Positions 9,101 to 16,801 of a stretch of DNA of 64,000 nucleotides are shown here, in pieces. Location: assembly GCA_963696665.1 (NCBI GenBank), contig CAVOLE010000024.1, positions 1-64,000 of the forward strand. Reading direction: 5' to 3'. Each line of letters opens with the position of its first letter. Within the stretch, counting starts at the first letter, position 1. The notes under the pieces are model-generated. The model was not told the origin of the DNA. It did no database searches and was given only the letters and a program-made list of their open reading frames with translations. The DNA comes from Roseiarcus sp963696665 (GTDB lineage Bacteria > Pseudomonadota > Alphaproteobacteria > Rhizobiales > Beijerinckiaceae). The position numbers and the translations under genes are program-made.

Positions 9101-9367
9101 ATGAACATGAACGTATCGCTCCCGGAGGAGCTGGCGAAATTCGTCAAGGACAAGGTCTCGACCGGTCGTTATGGCTCGTCGAGCGAGGTCGTGCGGGAGG
9201 CTCTTCGCCTCATGGAAAAGACGGAGCGTGAGGAAGCCGAGAAACTCGCCTTGCTGCGCCTCGCCTGGAAGGAAGGGATCGAGAGCGGCGACGCCGCTGA
9301 GATCGACTTTGCCGCCCTGAAGAGGGAAGCACGCGGACGCCTGGCCGCGCCGAAGCGTGGCGCTTGA
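9101..9367 (+). CDS. parD: ParD-family antitoxin (ribbon-helix-helix)
   Basis: An 88-residue antitoxin. The N-terminal half is a ribbon-helix-helix DNA-binding fold (MNMNVSLPEELAKFVKDKV, then GRYGSSSEVVREALRLME); the C-terminal half is the charged tail that wraps the toxin. The stop codon overlaps the TTG start of the downstream parE remnant, the usual coupled arrangement. An inverted-repeat operator lies just upstream. Confidence 0.88.
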   Translation: MNMNVSLPEELAKFVKDKVSTGRYGSSSEVVREALRLMEKTEREEAEKLALLRLAWKEGIESGDAAEIDFAALKREARGRLAAPKRGA

Positions 9368-9667
9368 GCCGAGTCCAATTCATAAGCCCCATGCGCGCCA
9401 GGACTTGCTCGACATTCGGCTTTATGGCGCCAGGAACAGTTCGGAAGCGGTCGCCGATCGCGTCTTGGACAGCATCGAGCAGTCATGTTGCTCGCTTGAG
9501 GAGCACCCGCGCCTTGGCCGTGCGCGGCCGAAATCCAGTCGGAAGCGCGTTCCATTACCATCGAGCGTTGGCTCGCTCTTTCCCGCGTCACCGAAGAGGG
9601 CGCGCAGATCGTGCGGATCATCGACGGCGCACGCGATATCGCTGCGATCGAGTGGGCGCCCGAATGA
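9364..9667 (+). pseudogene. parE: ParE-family toxin, broken by two frameshifts
   Basis: The RelE/ParE toxin can be read only by changing frame twice. Frame one gives SRVQFISP from a TTG overlapping the parD stop. Frame two gives HARQDLLDIRLYGARNSS through EEHPRLGRARP. Frame three gives RSITIERWLALSRV and AQIVRIIDGARDIAAIEWAP to a TGA at 9665-9667. The changes fall near 9390 and 9527, and each fits loss of one base. Read together they give a normal-length toxin of about 100 residues. As sequenced the toxin is dead while the antitoxin is intact. Confidence 0.8.
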
Positions 9668-9722
9668 GCCGATTGAGGCGTCTGCCCAGCGCCATCCCGC
9701 GCCGCCCGAAGGTTTTCGCTTC

Positions 9723-11975
9723 TCAGAGAAAGCTCTGCGGGTCGACGTCGATCGCAACCTTCACCCCGCCGCGCGGCTCGGGCGCGGCGGCCAGCATGGC
9801 GCGGAGGAAGCCTTGCAGATCGGCCGAGCGCGGCGCCTTGGCGGCGAGGCGGAAGCGATGGCGTTTGCGTAAGATCGCGATCGGCGCCTCGGCCGGACCG
9901 AGCAGGATGATTTCGTTCTCTTGAGGCTGCCCGCCGAGCGGCGCGACGCGCCAGGTCTTGGTCCCGGGCAGGCTATGGGCGGCGCGCGCCATCATGCGCG
10001 CGTGCGCTTCCGCCGCGCCGCGATCCTCGGCGGAAACGATGATCGCCGCGAGGCGCCCGAACGGCGGCAAGCCGCCGCGCCGGCGCTCATCGGTTTCCTC
10101 GCGGTAGAACCGCTCGGCGTCGCCGGACAGAAGCGCTGCGATGACCGGATGGTCCGGCTGCCAGGTCTGCAGCAAGGCGCGCCCGGGCTTCTCGCCACGG
10201 CCGGCCCGCCCGGTCGCCTGGCGCAGGAGCTGGAACGTGCGCTCGGCCGCGCGCGGATCGGCGTTGGCGAGGCCGACGTCCGCGTCGACGACGCAGACGA
10301 AGGTGAGAAGCGGAAAGTTGTGCCCCTTGGCGACGAGCTGCGTTCCGATGATGAGGTCGTAGGCGCCGCGCGCCGCCGCGTCGAGCTGGCCGCGCAAAGT
10401 CTCGATCCCGCCCGGCGTGTCCGACGACAGCACAAGCGCGCGTATGTCGGGAAAGAGGGCCTCCGCTTCTTCCGCCAGGCGCTCCACGCCCGGTCCGCAG
10501 GCGGTGAGCGTGTCGGCCTCGTGACATTGCGGGCAAACATGCGGCCGCCTCTCGACATGGCCGCAATGATGGCAAACGAGGACGCTGCGGAAACGATGCT
10601 CGACCAGCCAGGCCGAGCAATTGGGGCATTGGAAGCGATGGCCGCAATGCCTGCACAGCGTCAGCGGCGCATAGCCGCGGCGGTTCAGGAACAGCATCGC
10701 CTGCTCGCTCCTGCCGCGCGCCTCCTCGACGCCGGCGATGGCGCGCGGCGATAGCCACCGGCCGCGCGGCGGACCTTCGCGCTTGAGGTCGACCAAGGCG
10801 ATGTCAGGCAGCCGCGCCGGGCCGAAGCGAGAGGGAAGTTTTAGCCAGCGGTAGCGTCCGCTCATCGCGTTGAACCGGGTCTCGATCGCCGGCGTCGCGG
10901 AGGCGAGCACGATCGGCGCCTTCTCGAAACGCGCGCGCACGACCGCCATGTCGCGCGCGTTGTAGATGACGCCCTCCTCCTGCTTGTAGGCGCCCTCGTG
11001 CTCCTCGTCGACGACGATGAGTCCGAGGTCGGCGAACGGCAGAAAGAGCGCCGAGCGCGCGCCGACGATCACCCGCGCTTCCCCGCTTGTCGTGGCCGTC
11101 CAGACGCGCTCGCGCTGGCGCTCGGTCAAGCCGGAGTGCCATTCGGCGGGTCGCGCGCCGAAGCGCGCCGCAAAGCGGTCGAGGAACTGGGCGGTGAGCG
11201 CAATCTCCGGCAGGAGCACAAGCGCCTGGCGCTTTTGCCGCAAAGCTTCGGCGACCGCCTCGAAATAGACCTCGGTCTTGCCCGATCCGGTCACCCCCTC
11301 GAGCAGGGTCGCCGAGAACGCGCGTTCGGCGACGAGGCGGATGAGATCGTCGGCCGTGGCCCGCTGATCGGCATTGAGGCGGTTCATGCGGAAATCCGGA
11401 TCGAGCGGCGCCGCGGCTCTCTCCGGCGGAAGCGCGACCCCCTCAAGCGCGCCGTCGGCGAGGAGGCCGTCGATCACGCCCGTAGAGCACACGGCTCGCG
11501 CGGCGAGCGCGGACTTCGGCATCGGCGCGCCGCCCTCCGCGAGCGCGGCCAGGACGCGCGCGCGGGCCTCGGTCATGCGCGCGGGCGGCTTGCCGGTCGC
11601 GACAAGGCCGAACTTGGGCTGCGGCGGCTCGGCGATTTCCCCGGCGCGGATCGCCATGCGCAACAGCATGCCGCGCGGCGCCAATGTCCAGCGCGCCGTC
11701 CAGTCGATGAAGTCGCGCAGCGCGGCGCCCAGCGGCGCCCAGTCGAGAACCTCGGCGATAGGTTTCAGGTTGTCGCCGCCGGCGGAGCGCGCGGACCACA
11801 CGACGCCGATCGCGATGCGGGCGCCGAGCGGCATGCGCACGAAGGCGCCAGGTTCGAGCTTGAGGTGAGAGGGCGCGCGGTAGCTATAGGCCGTGTCGAC
11901 CGCGACCGGCGCCAGCACGTCGACGACTTCCGATGACGCTTGGCCGAGGTCGAGTTCCGGTCGTTCGTTCGTCAT
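9723..11975 (-). CDS. priA: Primosomal replication restart helicase PriA
   Basis: An ATP-dependent 3'-5' helicase that reloads the replisome at stalled forks. The 750-residue protein has the N-terminal DNA-binding region, Walker A in GVTGSGKTEVYFEA (about residue 228), the DEEH box VVDEEHEGAYKQ (about 323), zinc-binding cysteine pairs (CRHCGHRFQCPNC near 441, then CHHCG and CPQC), and motifs V/VI around GTQLVAKGHNFPLLTFV and RAGRGEKPG. It begins 15 bases beyond the rplS terminator on the same strand. Confidence 0.95.
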   Translation of the reverse strand: MTNERPELDLGQASSEVVDVLAPVAVDTAYSYRAPSHLKLEPGAFVRMPLGARIAIGVVWSARSAGGDNLKPIAEVLDWAPLGAALRDFIDWTARWTLAPRGMLLRMAIRAGEIAEPPQPKFGLVATGKPPARMTEARARVLAALAEGGAPMPKSALAARAVCSTGVIDGLLADGALEGVALPPERAAAPLDPDFRMNRLNADQRATADDLIRLVAERAFSATLLEGVTGSGKTEVYFEAVAEALRQKRQALVLLPEIALTAQFLDRFAARFGARPAEWHSGLTERQRERVWTATTSGEARVIVGARSALFLPFADLGLIVVDEEHEGAYKQEEGVIYNARDMAVVRARFEKAPIVLASATPAIETRFNAMSGRYRWLKLPSRFGPARLPDIALVDLKREGPPRGRWLSPRAIAGVEEARGRSEQAMLFLNRRGYAPLTLCRHCGHRFQCPNCSAWLVEHRFRSVLVCHHCGHVERRPHVCPQCHEADTLTACGPGVERLAEEAEALFPDIRALVLSSDTPGGIETLRGQLDAAARGAYDLIIGTQLVAKGHNFPLLTFVCVVDADVGLANADPRAAERTFQLLRQATGRAGRGEKPGRALLQTWQPDHPVIAALLSGDAERFYREETDERRRGGLPPFGRLAAIIVSAEDRGAAEAHARMMARAAHSLPGTKTWRVAPLGGQPQENEIILLGPAEAPIAILRKRHRFRLAAKAPRSADLQGFLRAMLAAAPEPRGGVKVAIDVDPQSFL

Positions 11976-11989
11976 GGGAAGCGAGAGAC

Positions 11990-12016
11990 AAAAAAGCCGG
12001 CGGGATCGCCGCCGGC
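11990..12016 (-). terminator. Rho-independent terminator after rplS
   Basis: On the minus strand a perfect 8-bp stem (GCCGGCGG pairing with CCGCCGGC, loop of five) is followed by six T residues. It lies 35 bases after the rplS stop and 15 bases before the priA start, so it separates the two genes. Confidence 0.85.
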
Positions 12017-12050
12017 CTTGCTTGCTCGCGAAACGAGATTCGTGTCCAGT

Positions 12051-12449
12051 CTATTCCTTGGCGGCGGCGGCCGCGGCTGCCTTGGCGCTCGGGGTCTCCA
12101 CCCGCTCGGCGATGCGGGCCGACTTGCCGCGGCGATCGCGCAGATAATAGAGTTTCGCGCGCCGCACCTTACCGCGCCGCACCACTTTCACCGAGTCGAT
12201 CAGCGGCGAATAGACCGGGAAGACGCGCTCCACGCCCTCGCCGTAGGAGATCTTGCGCACGGTGAAGTTCTCGTTCAAGCCGTGGCCGCTGCGCGCGATG
12301 CAGACGCCTTCATAGGCCTGAACGCGGGTTCGCTCGCCTTCGGCGACCTTCACGTTGACGACGACCGTATCGCCTGGCTGGAACACCGGCATCTTCGCGC
12401 CGGGCAATTGGGCCGCGTGCTCGGCCTCGATCTGTTGGATGACGTTCAC
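12051..12449 (-). CDS. rplS: 50S ribosomal protein L19
   Basis: A structural protein at the 30S-50S interface. The 132-residue sequence matches the family throughout: QIEAEHAAQLPGAKMPVFQP, GDTVVVNVKV, the motif RTRVQAYEGVCIARSG, and VRRGKVRRAKLYYLRDRRGK, followed by an Ala-rich tail. I chose the GTG start at 12449 (GTG AAC GTC ATC) with CAGGAG ten bases upstream rather than the 13-residue longer open frame. The usual partners rpsP, rimM and trmD are not upstream here; a PadR gene faces away instead. Confidence 0.95.
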   Translation of the reverse strand: MNVIQQIEAEHAAQLPGAKMPVFQPGDTVVVNVKVAEGERTRVQAYEGVCIARSGHGLNENFTVRKISYGEGVERVFPVYSPLIDSVKVVRRGKVRRAKLYYLRDRRGKSARIAERVETPSAKAAAAAAAKE

Positions 12450-12942
12450 TGGTAGGACTCCTGCCGTGACGCCTGGGCGGAGCCCCAAGCGTAGCGCTTC
12501 GGCGCGCTGTTTTCAGTTGAGGCGCGGCTCTTATCCTAAAGAGAAACGGAAGTCGAGGGCTCGCGCTGGTTCGTGTGGCAGCGCGCCCACACGCGCGGTT
12601 CTTCCTTCTTGCTCCCGCCGCCCGCGGGGCCGTTAGTTGTGGGACGACCCTGGCAGAGCCCCTGCCGTCTTGGCCGGGCTTGACCCGGCCATCCACGCGG
12701 CGCCGCCTCAGTGACGAATTCCGCCATTCGCTCCACCGGCAGCGAGCGCTTCTAACAGCTTTCCCGTCTGAGAGTTCTCCTGCCGCCGGTTTCAACTGGC
12801 CAAACACGTGGATAGTCGGGACAAGCCGGCAATGACGCTCCACAGCTCCCTCTTCCCATTTCAACCAAAGCTTACAGGAGCCTCAGCAGAATTTTCTTCG
12901 CGGCCCCCTTGCGTCTCTCACGATAAGATATATCTTTGCTAC
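12450..12942. other. Intergenic region between rplS and padR
   Basis: No gene is evident. The divergent rplS and padR promoters must lie here. The middle is taken up by a palindromic repeat (12667-12836), described separately. Immediately downstream of this stretch is the PadR palindrome. Confidence 0.5.
12667..12836. repeat. Intergenic palindromic repeat element
   Basis: The two ends are inverted copies of each other: the left end reads TTGGCCGGGCTTGACCC then GGCCATCCACG, and the right end, on the opposite strand, reads ATTGCCGGCTTGTCCCG then ACTATCCACG. Such bipartite palindromic units of about 100-170 bp are widespread between alphaproteobacterial genes. No coding content. Confidence 0.6.
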
Positions 12943-12960
12943 GACATATCGTGATATGTC
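12943..12960 (+). promoter_or_regulatory. Perfect palindrome, probable PadR operator
   Basis: GACATATC and its exact inverse GATATGTC flank a two-base centre, 23 bases before the padR start codon. A related GATATATC lies about 15 bases further upstream. PadR proteins commonly repress their own promoter through such A/T-centred palindromes. Confidence 0.7.
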
Positions 12961-12983
12961 TTGATACCAAAAGGAGACCAACA

Positions 12984-13562
12984 ATGTTCCATCGTCATTT
13001 CGACGATTATGTTCGCCACAGCCACGGCGGCCCCGGCCACCATGGTTTCGGACGCGGGCCGTTTCGCGGCTGGCGGTCGCGCGGCGGAGGCTTCGGCGGC
13101 CGGGAAGGCCGCATGTTCGACGGGGGCGAGCTCAGATACGTGATCCTGGCGCTCGTCGCGGAAAAGCCGCGCTACGGCTACGAGATCATCAAGGAGCTCG
13201 GCGAGCGGGTCGGGGGCGACTATTCGCCAAGCCCCGGCGTCGTCTATCCGACGCTGACCATGCTCGAAGAGATGGGCTACGCGAGCGCGAGCCAGGACCC
13301 GCAGGGGCGCAAGCTCTATACGGTCACGCCCGAGGGCGAGAAGGTCCTCGCCGAGAACAAGGCTCAGGTCGACGCCATCTTCGAGCGCTTCGGCGATCGC
13401 GACGAGGGCCGCTTCGCCGGCTTCATCTCGGTCAGGCGGGCCATGCTCAACCTGCGCTCGGCGCTCCAGCTTCGCCTGCGCGGCCGTTCAGCAACGCCCG
13501 AGCAGATCCAGGCGATCGTCGACGCCCTCGACGCGGCGGCCAAGACCATCGAGCGCGTCTGA
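12984..13562 (+). CDS. PadR family transcriptional regulator
   Basis: A 192-residue winged-helix repressor. After a His/Gly/Arg-rich N-terminal extension (HRHFDDYVRHSHGG to about residue 40) comes the PadR domain: ELRYVILALVAEKPRYGYEI, SPSPGVVYPTLTMLEEMGY and the wing QGRKLYTVTPEG. The C-terminal part forms the dimerisation helices. The His-rich extension is common in a subgroup of PadR proteins and could bind metal, but no ligand is known. The start at 12984 has AAGGAGAC eight bases upstream and a perfect palindrome just before it, suggesting autoregulation. Confidence 0.9.
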   Translation: MFHRHFDDYVRHSHGGPGHHGFGRGPFRGWRSRGGGFGGREGRMFDGGELRYVILALVAEKPRYGYEIIKELGERVGGDYSPSPGVVYPTLTMLEEMGYASASQDPQGRKLYTVTPEGEKVLAENKAQVDAIFERFGDRDEGRFAGFISVRRAMLNLRSALQLRLRGRSATPEQIQAIVDALDAAAKTIERV

Positions 13563-13635
13563 CCAGAGCCTGCCGACGGCCCGAATAGGGGATGCTACGG
13601 ATTGCGACTCCGGGCGCGGGCGCCTATCTCGGGAC

Positions 13636-13980
13636 GTGACCCTTTCCGACGATATCGTCCGCGTCGATCATGAGCGGCGGCTGAGGCGGCTCCTCCGCCG
13701 CCTGCCCGGACGCATGCAAGCGGCGACCCGCTGGCTCAGGAAGCCCGCCTCGCGCTGGGCGCGCATGCCCGCAGGCCTGTTGCTGATCATCGGCGGGTGC
13801 CTCGCCATCCTGCCGGTTTTCGGCCTCTGGATGCTGCCGCTCGGCCTCATGCTTCTGGCCGACGACATCCCGCCGTTGCGGCGGGCGCGCGAGCGCGCGC
13901 TCCATTGGCTCGAACAGCGCCGGCCGCACTGGTTTGCTGCCGCGGGAACCAAGGCGGGGATGAAGACGCCCGATGGCTAA
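13636..13980 (+). CDS. PGPGW-type small transmembrane protein
   Basis: A 114-residue protein with an Arg-rich N-terminus and two adjacent membrane segments (PAGLLLIIGGCLAILPVF and LWMLPLGLMLLADDIP, about residues 45-80), followed by a charged tail. The hairpin with a Gly/Pro turn resembles the putative transmembrane PGPGW family. Function unknown. The GTG start at 13636 lacks a strong ribosome site; an internal start is possible. Confidence 0.65.
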   Translation: MTLSDDIVRVDHERRLRRLLRRLPGRMQAATRWLRKPASRWARMPAGLLLIIGGCLAILPVFGLWMLPLGLMLLADDIPPLRRARERALHWLEQRRPHWFAAAGTKAGMKTPDG

Positions 13981-13984
13981 CGCG

Positions 13985-14040
13985 CCGCCGCCCTCATCCG
14001 GTCCCTCGGACCGCCTTCCCCTCGAGGGAGGGAAGGGCGT
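13985..14040. repeat. Short intergenic palindromic repeat
   Basis: A hairpin-forming stretch CCTTCCC-CTCGAG-GGAGGGAAGG follows a smaller hairpin GGTCC-CTC-GGACC. The composition resembles dispersed palindromic units seen between genes in this window. It may also end transcription of the upstream small membrane gene, although no T-run follows. Confidence 0.4.
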
Positions 14041-14169
14041 CGGCTTAAACAGCAATTCCTTGCAGAAGATCGGAATCCGGTCTAGGCTCGCTTGATGGAC
14101 AATTCCGCGTTTCCGAACCTCACGGCGCTTTGCGTCGACCCCCATCTCCGGGAAAAAGCGCGAGAAAAA

Positions 14170-14255
14170 TCTGGCGCCGAAAAATCTTTCGTAACCCATT
14201 GAAAAGTCTCGATTCGGACGAGAGAATCCAAGGAAATCCAGAGAATCCAATAGGC
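14170..14255 (+). repeat. Dispersed iteron-bearing repeat element, copy 2
   Basis: The core TCGTAACCCATTGAAAAG followed by TCTCGATTCGG (14187-14215) matches the cores near 1.1 kb and 38.25 kb. Here the downstream short repeats differ: ATCCA recurs three times at 9-10 base intervals (within GAGAATCCAAGGAAATCCAG and GAATCCAATAG). No promoter like the one before the other two copies is apparent. The unit lies in the 347-base gap between a small membrane gene and the multicopper oxidase. Confidence 0.7.
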
Positions 14256-14327
14256 ATAATCGGGCCTTTCGCGACGAAACAGCCGCGATTTAAGAAAACC
14301 CAAACGGAACCGCGAACCCGCGCGCCG

Positions 14328-15777
14328 TCAAACGTACTTGATCGTGGTGAACATGCCCGCGTCGAGATGGTAGAGCAGGTGGCAGTGGATGGCCCACCAG
14401 CCCGGATTGTTGGCGTCAAACGCTACGACCACCCGACGGTTCGGTGGGATGAGGATCGTGTCGCGCACCGCGCCTGAGAAACGGTCGCCGTCGATCTCCA
14501 CCACCTGAAACTCGTGCCCGTGCAAATGCATCGGGTGGGGCATCGGCGTCTTGTTGACGAAGACGAGCTCGACCCGCTCGCCCTCGGCCACTGGAAGGGG
14601 CGGAACGTCCTTGTTCCACGCGACCCCGTTGATCGACCAGATATAGCCGGCCATTTCGCCGGTGAGGTTGAGCGTATGGACGCGGTCGGCCTTGCGCTCT
14701 CGCAACGGCTTCTCGGCGCGCAAGGTCCGTTCGAGATCGAGCGTCAGCGCCGGAGACGGCCTGTCCGCTGCGCCTGCGATTCGGCTGACCGGGGCGCCGC
14801 CCGCGACCAGGATGATTCCGGTCTGGCTCCGTTCGCCCTCGAGCTGGGCGAGCACGGGATAGGCGCCGGACCCAGGCGGAAGCGCAAGGCGAATATCGAG
14901 CCGCTGCGCCACCGCGACGGGAAAGTTTCGCCCGCGGATCGGCGCGATCGTGAAGCCGTCGACGGCGATCAATTCGCCCTCGAGCGCGCCAAGCCCGACA
15001 TGATAGGCGCTCATCGACGAACTGTTGATGATGCGCAGGAGCACCCGGCCGCCCCGCTCGACCTTGACGATTTCGGGATCGGCGAGCGTGCGGTCATTGG
15101 CGAGGAAGGCGTCATACTTGACGTCGTTGAGATCGGGCGCCGCGTCGCCTTTCGACATCGGCGCGGCCGTCTTCATGCTCGACATCGAAGCCATCGCACC
15201 CGCCGGCGGCTTGGCCATGCCCGCCATCGAGCCCGACTTCTTCAGGTTTTCGAAGATCTGTTCCGCCGGCGTGAAGCTGAAATCGGCCAGCATCACGACG
15301 ACTTCCTGCTCGTCCGGCCGATCGCGCTCGTCGTGGATGATGAGCGGCGCCGCCATCAGCCCCTGCTCCTGCAGCCCCTGATGGGAGTGCATCCAGAACG
15401 TGCCGCCGAAGCGCAACGGGAAGTCGTAATCCGCGCTGCCGCCCGAAGGGATTGGAGGAGCCGGAAATCCCCGGCACGCCGTCCTGCCGCCACGGCGGCG
15501 CCATCCCATGCCAATGGATGAGGCTCGGTTCGTCGATGCGGTTCTCGACGCGAACACGGAAGCGCTTGCCCACTTCAGTCGTGAGGCCAAACGTCCCGTT
15601 CGGCTGCCGGATCCCATAGACCGAGGCCGGCTTGCCGTTCACCTCGATGTCGCGCCGCTCAAGGCGCAGGATCGTCGGCGCCGCGGCGCTGTCCGCTGTG
15701 TTCTGGGCTCGGGCGGGAAAAGGCGGCGCGGCCAGGGCCGCAGCGCCGCCGGCAAGAAGCGCGCGCCGGGACAGCAT
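14328..15777 (-). pseudogene. Multicopper oxidase (CopA-like), one frameshift
   Basis: An exported three-domain copper oxidase. A twin-arginine signal opens it (MLSRRALLAGGAAALAAPP). Copper sites are all present: LIHWHGM, then FWMHSHQGLQEQG, and C-terminal PHPMHLHGHEFQVV with IHCHLLYHLDAGM. A Met-rich segment (about GMAKPPAGAMASMSSMK) resembles those of copper-resistance oxidases. The frame breaks near 15465, between QDGVPGIS and APPIPSGGSADYDFP; one extra base in CCGG explains it. I took the ATG at 15777 (GAGG upstream); an in-frame ATG 12 bases earlier is an alternative. Without the frameshift the protein would be about 480 residues and complete. Confidence 0.85.
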
Positions 15778-16093
15778 GGGAGGCCTCATCCAACTGGACT
15801 TCGCGCGGGGAAAGCGCGACCTGACGGTTACCAGGAATTTATTCCGAGTGGAACTTGTGGCGAATGTCGTTTGCGCTTGAATGACGAATACGCGACCGCC
15901 GGACGAGTCCGGGGCCGTCGGCGGCGCCGATCGATCGCCATTCGGTTCGCGCCGGAGGCGTCACAGTGATTGACTTCCCGGCCCTTCTGACCCATGTGTT
16001 AGGGTCCGCAGGGCTGATGGCTCTGGTCGGGGGGATTGCGTGCGTCCTTGAAGGAGCGGCGCGTCTTCAAATGCTAACAAGAGGAGTGTGGCC
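15778..16093. other. Intergenic region before infC
   Basis: No gene seen. It holds the divergent promoters for the multicopper oxidase and infC. A TTGACT at about 15970 could be a -35 element for infC, but no convincing -10 box follows. The sequence just before infC is purine-rich (CAAGAGGAG), providing its ribosome site. Confidence 0.4.
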
Positions 16094-16633
16094 ATTCGTC
16101 GACCTATGAAGGCAACCGCGGCGCCGGAGAAGGGCGGGCCGCGAACCAATCGCGACATTCGCGCCGTTCAAGTCCAACTTATTGACGCCGAGGGGCACAA
16201 TCGCGGCGTCGTCAATCTCACAGACGCCCAGCAGCTCGCCGACGAGGCCTCGCTCGATCTGGTCGAAATCGTCCCCAACGCCACTCCGCCAGTCTGCAAG
16301 ATCCTCGATTTCGGGAAGTATCGCTTTCTCGAGCAGAAGAAATCCTCGGAAGCGCGCAAGCGTCAGAAGGTGGTCGAGGTCAAGGAGATCAAGCTGAGGC
16401 CTGGGATCGACGACCACGACTACGAAGTGAAGATGCGCTCGGTGCGCCGGTTCTTTGACGAGGGGGACAAGGTCAAGGTGACGCTCCGCTTTCGCGGCCG
16501 CGAAATGGCGCACCAGGATATCGGCTACAAGCTCCTGCAGCGGGTCAAGACCGAAACGGCGCCGATCGCCAAGGTCGAGGCGGAACCCTTGATGGAAGGC
16601 CGCCAGATGACCATGGTGCTGGCGCCGAAGTGA
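16094..16633 (+). CDS. infC: Translation initiation factor IF-3, probable AUU start
   Basis: IF-3 binds the 30S subunit and enforces correct start-codon selection. The 179-residue protein shows the N-domain NRDIRAVQVQLIDAEGHNRG, the linker LDFGKYRFLEQKK and the C-domain IDDHDYEVKMRSVRRF with VKVTLRFRGREMAH. The ribosome site AGGAG (16082-16086) lies seven bases before an ATT codon at 16094 but only one base before a GTG at 16088. The rare AUU start is known to allow IF-3 to repress its own translation in enterobacteria and others, so I prefer 16094. The usual partners rpmI and rplT do not follow. Confidence 0.93.
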   Translation: MRRPMKATAAPEKGGPRTNRDIRAVQVQLIDAEGHNRGVVNLTDAQQLADEASLDLVEIVPNATPPVCKILDFGKYRFLEQKKSSEARKRQKVVEVKEIKLRPGIDDHDYEVKMRSVRRFFDEGDKVKVTLRFRGREMAHQDIGYKLLQRVKTETAPIAKVEAEPLMEGRQMTMVLAPK

Positions 16634-16684
16634 CACACGTCACGGGCTTTTGAACGCGCGGGACGGGAAATACCCGCCCGCGAA

Positions 16685-16714
16685 TTGACAATGAAGGGCC
16701 GAAGCGCCCATATA
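16685..16714 (+). promoter_or_regulatory. Candidate promoter between infC and the MFS gene
   Basis: A consensus TTGACA (16685-16690) is followed after 18 bases by CATATA (16709-16714), overlapping TATATT. Transcription would begin near 16721, only about a dozen bases before the hairpin at 16735, so its transcript would meet the terminator almost at once. Confidence 0.4.
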
Positions 16715-16732
16715 TTCGCCATACCTGACATG

Positions 16733-16758
16733 AAGGCCGCCTTGGCGGCCTAATTTTT
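16733..16758 (+). terminator. Rho-independent terminator / possible attenuator
   Basis: GGCCGCC pairs perfectly with GGCGGCC across a two-base loop and is followed by TAATTTTT. It can end infC transcription, but it also sits between a candidate promoter and the MFS gene that starts at 16802. A seven-codon frame (ATG at 16730, MKAALAA, stop) runs through the hairpin. Confidence 0.75.
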
Positions 16759-16801
16759 GGGACGGCGCGCGAATCGAGTCGCGCCGCCCGGGGACGAGCC
16801 C

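Noticed and set aside
9364..9924. 186-residue protein in the first parE frame
   Set aside because: After residue 8 the frame departs from the toxin homology and runs into the opposite strand of priA.
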